A stretch of 64,000 bases of DNA from contig NZ_BANU01000014.1 of the NCBI RefSeq assembly GCF_000333035.1, positions 102,042-166,041 of the forward strand, given 5' to 3'. The translations under genes and the position numbers were made by a program. Within the stretch, counting starts at the first letter, position 1. Every line of letters starts with the position of its first letter. A model generated the notes under the pieces. It ran no database searches. It was not told where the DNA came from and saw only the letters and a list, made by a program, of their open reading frames with translations. This document shows, in pieces, positions 63,557 through 64,000 of the stretch. This DNA is from Gordonia sihwensis NBRC 108236. GTDB taxonomy: Bacteria > Actinomycetota > Actinomycetes > Mycobacteriales > Mycobacteriaceae.

Positions 63557-64000
63557 TCAGGGAATCGGGAACTGGACCACCATCGGTGAGGTCGGCTGCG
63601 GGGAACCGGTCATCGGCTCCACCGACAGCGAGACGTCGGCCGGCCGGCTCATGTCGGTCATGATGACGCTCGACGTGTCGGCACCGTGCACCATGCCCGC
63701 CGACTTCTTCCGCCCGTCGACGGTGATCCACACCTGGTATCCGGTCCGGTGGTCGGTCGGCGGCAGGTTCTCAACACTCACCACGGTGGCGCGCTGCGAC
63801 GGTGCGTACATCGCCTTGACCGTGCCGTCGCCGACGGCACCGGTGGCCTTCTCCATGTCGGGTGCGGCGAGCACGTCGTCCATCGAGGTCCCCGAGGTCG
63901 ACGTCGCCGACGGCCGGTGGTCGGCGACGACCCGCCAGGTGACGACGCCGCCCGCGGCCGCGACCGCGATGCACGCCGCTGCCGCCGCGCGCACCCAGCG
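63557..64000 (-). CDS. Anti-sigma factor, RskA-like C-terminal part (truncated by window)
   Basis: The frame runs off the right edge, so the N-terminus is missing. What remains starts with a transmembrane helix (A-A-A-A-A-C-I-A-V-A-A-A-G-G-V-V) and continues as the RskA-type extracytoplasmic domain (G-Y-Q-V-W-I-T-V-D-G...G-M-V, S-V-E-P-M-T-G-S-P-Q-P-T). RskA proteins hold an ECF sigma factor (SigK type) at the membrane. The cytoplasmic ZAS/anti-sigma domain and the sigma gene would lie beyond 64000. It neighbours dipZ, tail to head on the same strand. Confidence 0.8.
   Translation of the reverse strand, partial: RWVRAAAAACIAVAAAGGVVTWRVVADHRPSATSTSGTSMDDVLAAPDMEKATGAVGDGTVKAMYAPSQRATVVSVENLPPTDHRTGYQVWITVDGRKKSAGMVHGADTSSVIMTDMSRPADVSLSVEPMTGSPQPTSPMVVQFPIP

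Noticed and set aside
1..64000. tRNA, rRNA, CRISPR, insertion sequence or prophage
   Set aside because: I saw no tRNA cloverleaf ends, no regularly spaced repeats, no transposase or integrase motifs and no region with deviating composition, although a covariance search was not possible.

Overview
The window is about 64 kb of GC-rich chromosomal DNA from an actinobacterium of the mycolic-acid group (Mycobacteriales). A Gordonia-like genus is my best guess. The basis is an AccA3-type acyl-CoA carboxylase, a PapA-like condensation protein, LpdA, PrpR and PruC-type regulators, frequent GTG/TTG starts and several genes that look leaderless. The right third (lhr, nei, glpD, lpdA, a gamma-glutamylcyclotransferase-like gene, an M20 amidohydrolase, purine nucleoside phosphorylase, pmmB, upp) follows the order I remember for M. 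tuberculosis Rv3296-Rv3309c, with insertions. I see no prophage, insertion sequence, CRISPR array, tRNA or rRNA.

Layout. 0-4.6 kb: acyltransferase-like gene, accA3, a small orphan gene, a MobA-like gene. 4.6-9.8 kb: a cobalamin riboswitch driving metE, a glutamate-synthase-like flavoprotein, a Nudix hydrolase. 9.8-18.3 kb: the methylcitrate operon prpD-prpB-prpC with pyruvate carboxylase as its fourth gene, divergent from the PrpR/RamB-type regulator. 18.4-20.9 kb: an MMPL transporter divergent from a CsoR-family repressor, with two GC-rich palindromic operators between them. 20.9-30.8 kb: proline use (PucR regulator, fused PutA, PutP), then a second PucR-type regulator divergent from a Baeyer-Villiger monooxygenase. 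30.8-33.9 kb: three tandem secreted paralogues of unknown function. 34-38 kb: acyl-CoA dehydrogenase, an unknown gene, and a cobalt uptake operon (cbtB-cbtA-degenerate histidine phosphatase) behind a second, compact cobalamin riboswitch. 38-44 kb: Lhr helicase, Nei glycosylase, two small enzymes. 44-52 kb: divergent glpD/glpK, an ArsR-SRPBCC pair, an MFS exporter, LpdA. 52-60.4 kb: amidohydrolase, enoyl-CoA hydratase, purine/pyrimidine salvage (PNP, Upp), PmmB, and a SoxR-ABC exporter pair. 60.4-64 kb: a small protein plus NlpC/P60 hydrolase (possible type VII secretion cargo), DipZ, and a truncated RskA-like anti-sigma factor.

Functional themes. Propionyl-CoA handling appears as carboxylation (AccA3) and as the methylcitrate cycle with its own oxaloacetate supply (Pyc). 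Cobalamin status is sensed twice in cis: it shuts off the B12-independent methionine synthase and cobalt uptake. Several regulators sit next to visible operators (CsoR-like, ArsR, SoxR), which makes their targets easy to predict. The least explained part is the secreted paralogue trio at 30.8-33.9 kb, whose two left-hand members share a nearly identical DNA tract. The only gene-free stretch longer than 300 bases is 4549-4987, which holds the metE riboswitch.
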